Source: Ceratodon purpureus | Lineage: Eukaryota; Streptophyta; Bryopsida; Pseudoditrichales; Ditrichaceae | DNA length: 64,000 bases | Direction: 5' to 3' | NCBI GenBank assembly: GCA_014871385.1 | Contig: CM026424.1 | Span: 13,606,892-13,670,891 of the forward strand | In this document: piece by piece, positions 63,978-64,000 of the stretch | How positions within the stretch are numbered: position 1 is the stretch's first letter | Layout of the letters: each line of letters opens with the position of its first letter | The notes under the pieces: model-generated | Told to the model about the DNA's origin: nothing | Databases searched by the model: none | Seen by the model: the letters and a program-made list of their open reading frames with translations, nothing else | Position numbers and translations under genes: made by a program

Positions 63978-64000
63978 GGCTAAAAATTGAAAATTAAGAT

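Overview
This window looks like nuclear DNA of a land plant, most likely a moss. The evidence is dense spliceosomal introns, plant-type housekeeping genes (40S ribosomal protein S15, eIF3 subunit d, 26S proteasome RPT4, PIG-P), a BURP-domain cell-wall protein, AT-rich intergenic DNA and many small repeats. The species is inferred. No rRNA, tRNA, organellar or bacterial operon structure was seen.

Layout. 0-9 kb: a Stowaway-like MITE, RPS15 (minus) head-to-head with an SDR-like NAD(P)-binding protein gene (plus) that carries an apparent U12-type AT-AC intron, then a bryophyte-type membrane/coiled-coil gene (minus). 9-20 kb: repeat-rich DNA with one repeat-bearing BURP gene and a rearranged duplicate of the SDR/membrane-gene junction. 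20-33 kb: a large inverted repeat. Its core arms (about 21.48-24.40 and 29.63-32.55 kb) are collinear without visible indels and almost identical; each carries a gene for a small secreted Cys/Pro-rich protein with two internal repeats and a damaged copy of the membrane gene. Only the left arm holds a 24-bp minisatellite of about 61 units. A NATA-like acetyltransferase gene lies in the spacer. 34-48 kb: conserved housekeeping genes (PIG-P and eIF3d divergent, a plastid-type J-domain protein, RPT4).

49-64 kb is the most unusual part. It holds a RING-like/coiled-coil gene, about 5 kb of extremely AT-rich DNA, and a nine-part gene (eight coding exons in frame, about 1,066 aa) that joins a ParB/Srx-like domain to a beta-class N4/N6 DNA-methyltransferase-like domain with altered catalytic motifs. 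The non-coding DNA here, including every intron of that gene longer than about 120 bp, carries a 14-bp palindrome (consensus GTTCGGYACMGAAC, about 18 sites). I saw it nowhere else in the window and in none of the exons. I read this as a resident, intron-bearing selfish or domesticated element whose own DNA-binding or modifying proteins may act on the palindromes. That functional link is a hypothesis.

Exon boundaries were set by eye from GT-AG (or AT-AC) signals, reading-frame phase and family similarity. For the SDR-like, BURP, RING-like and ParB-methylase genes the summed exon lengths divide by three with no internal stop.
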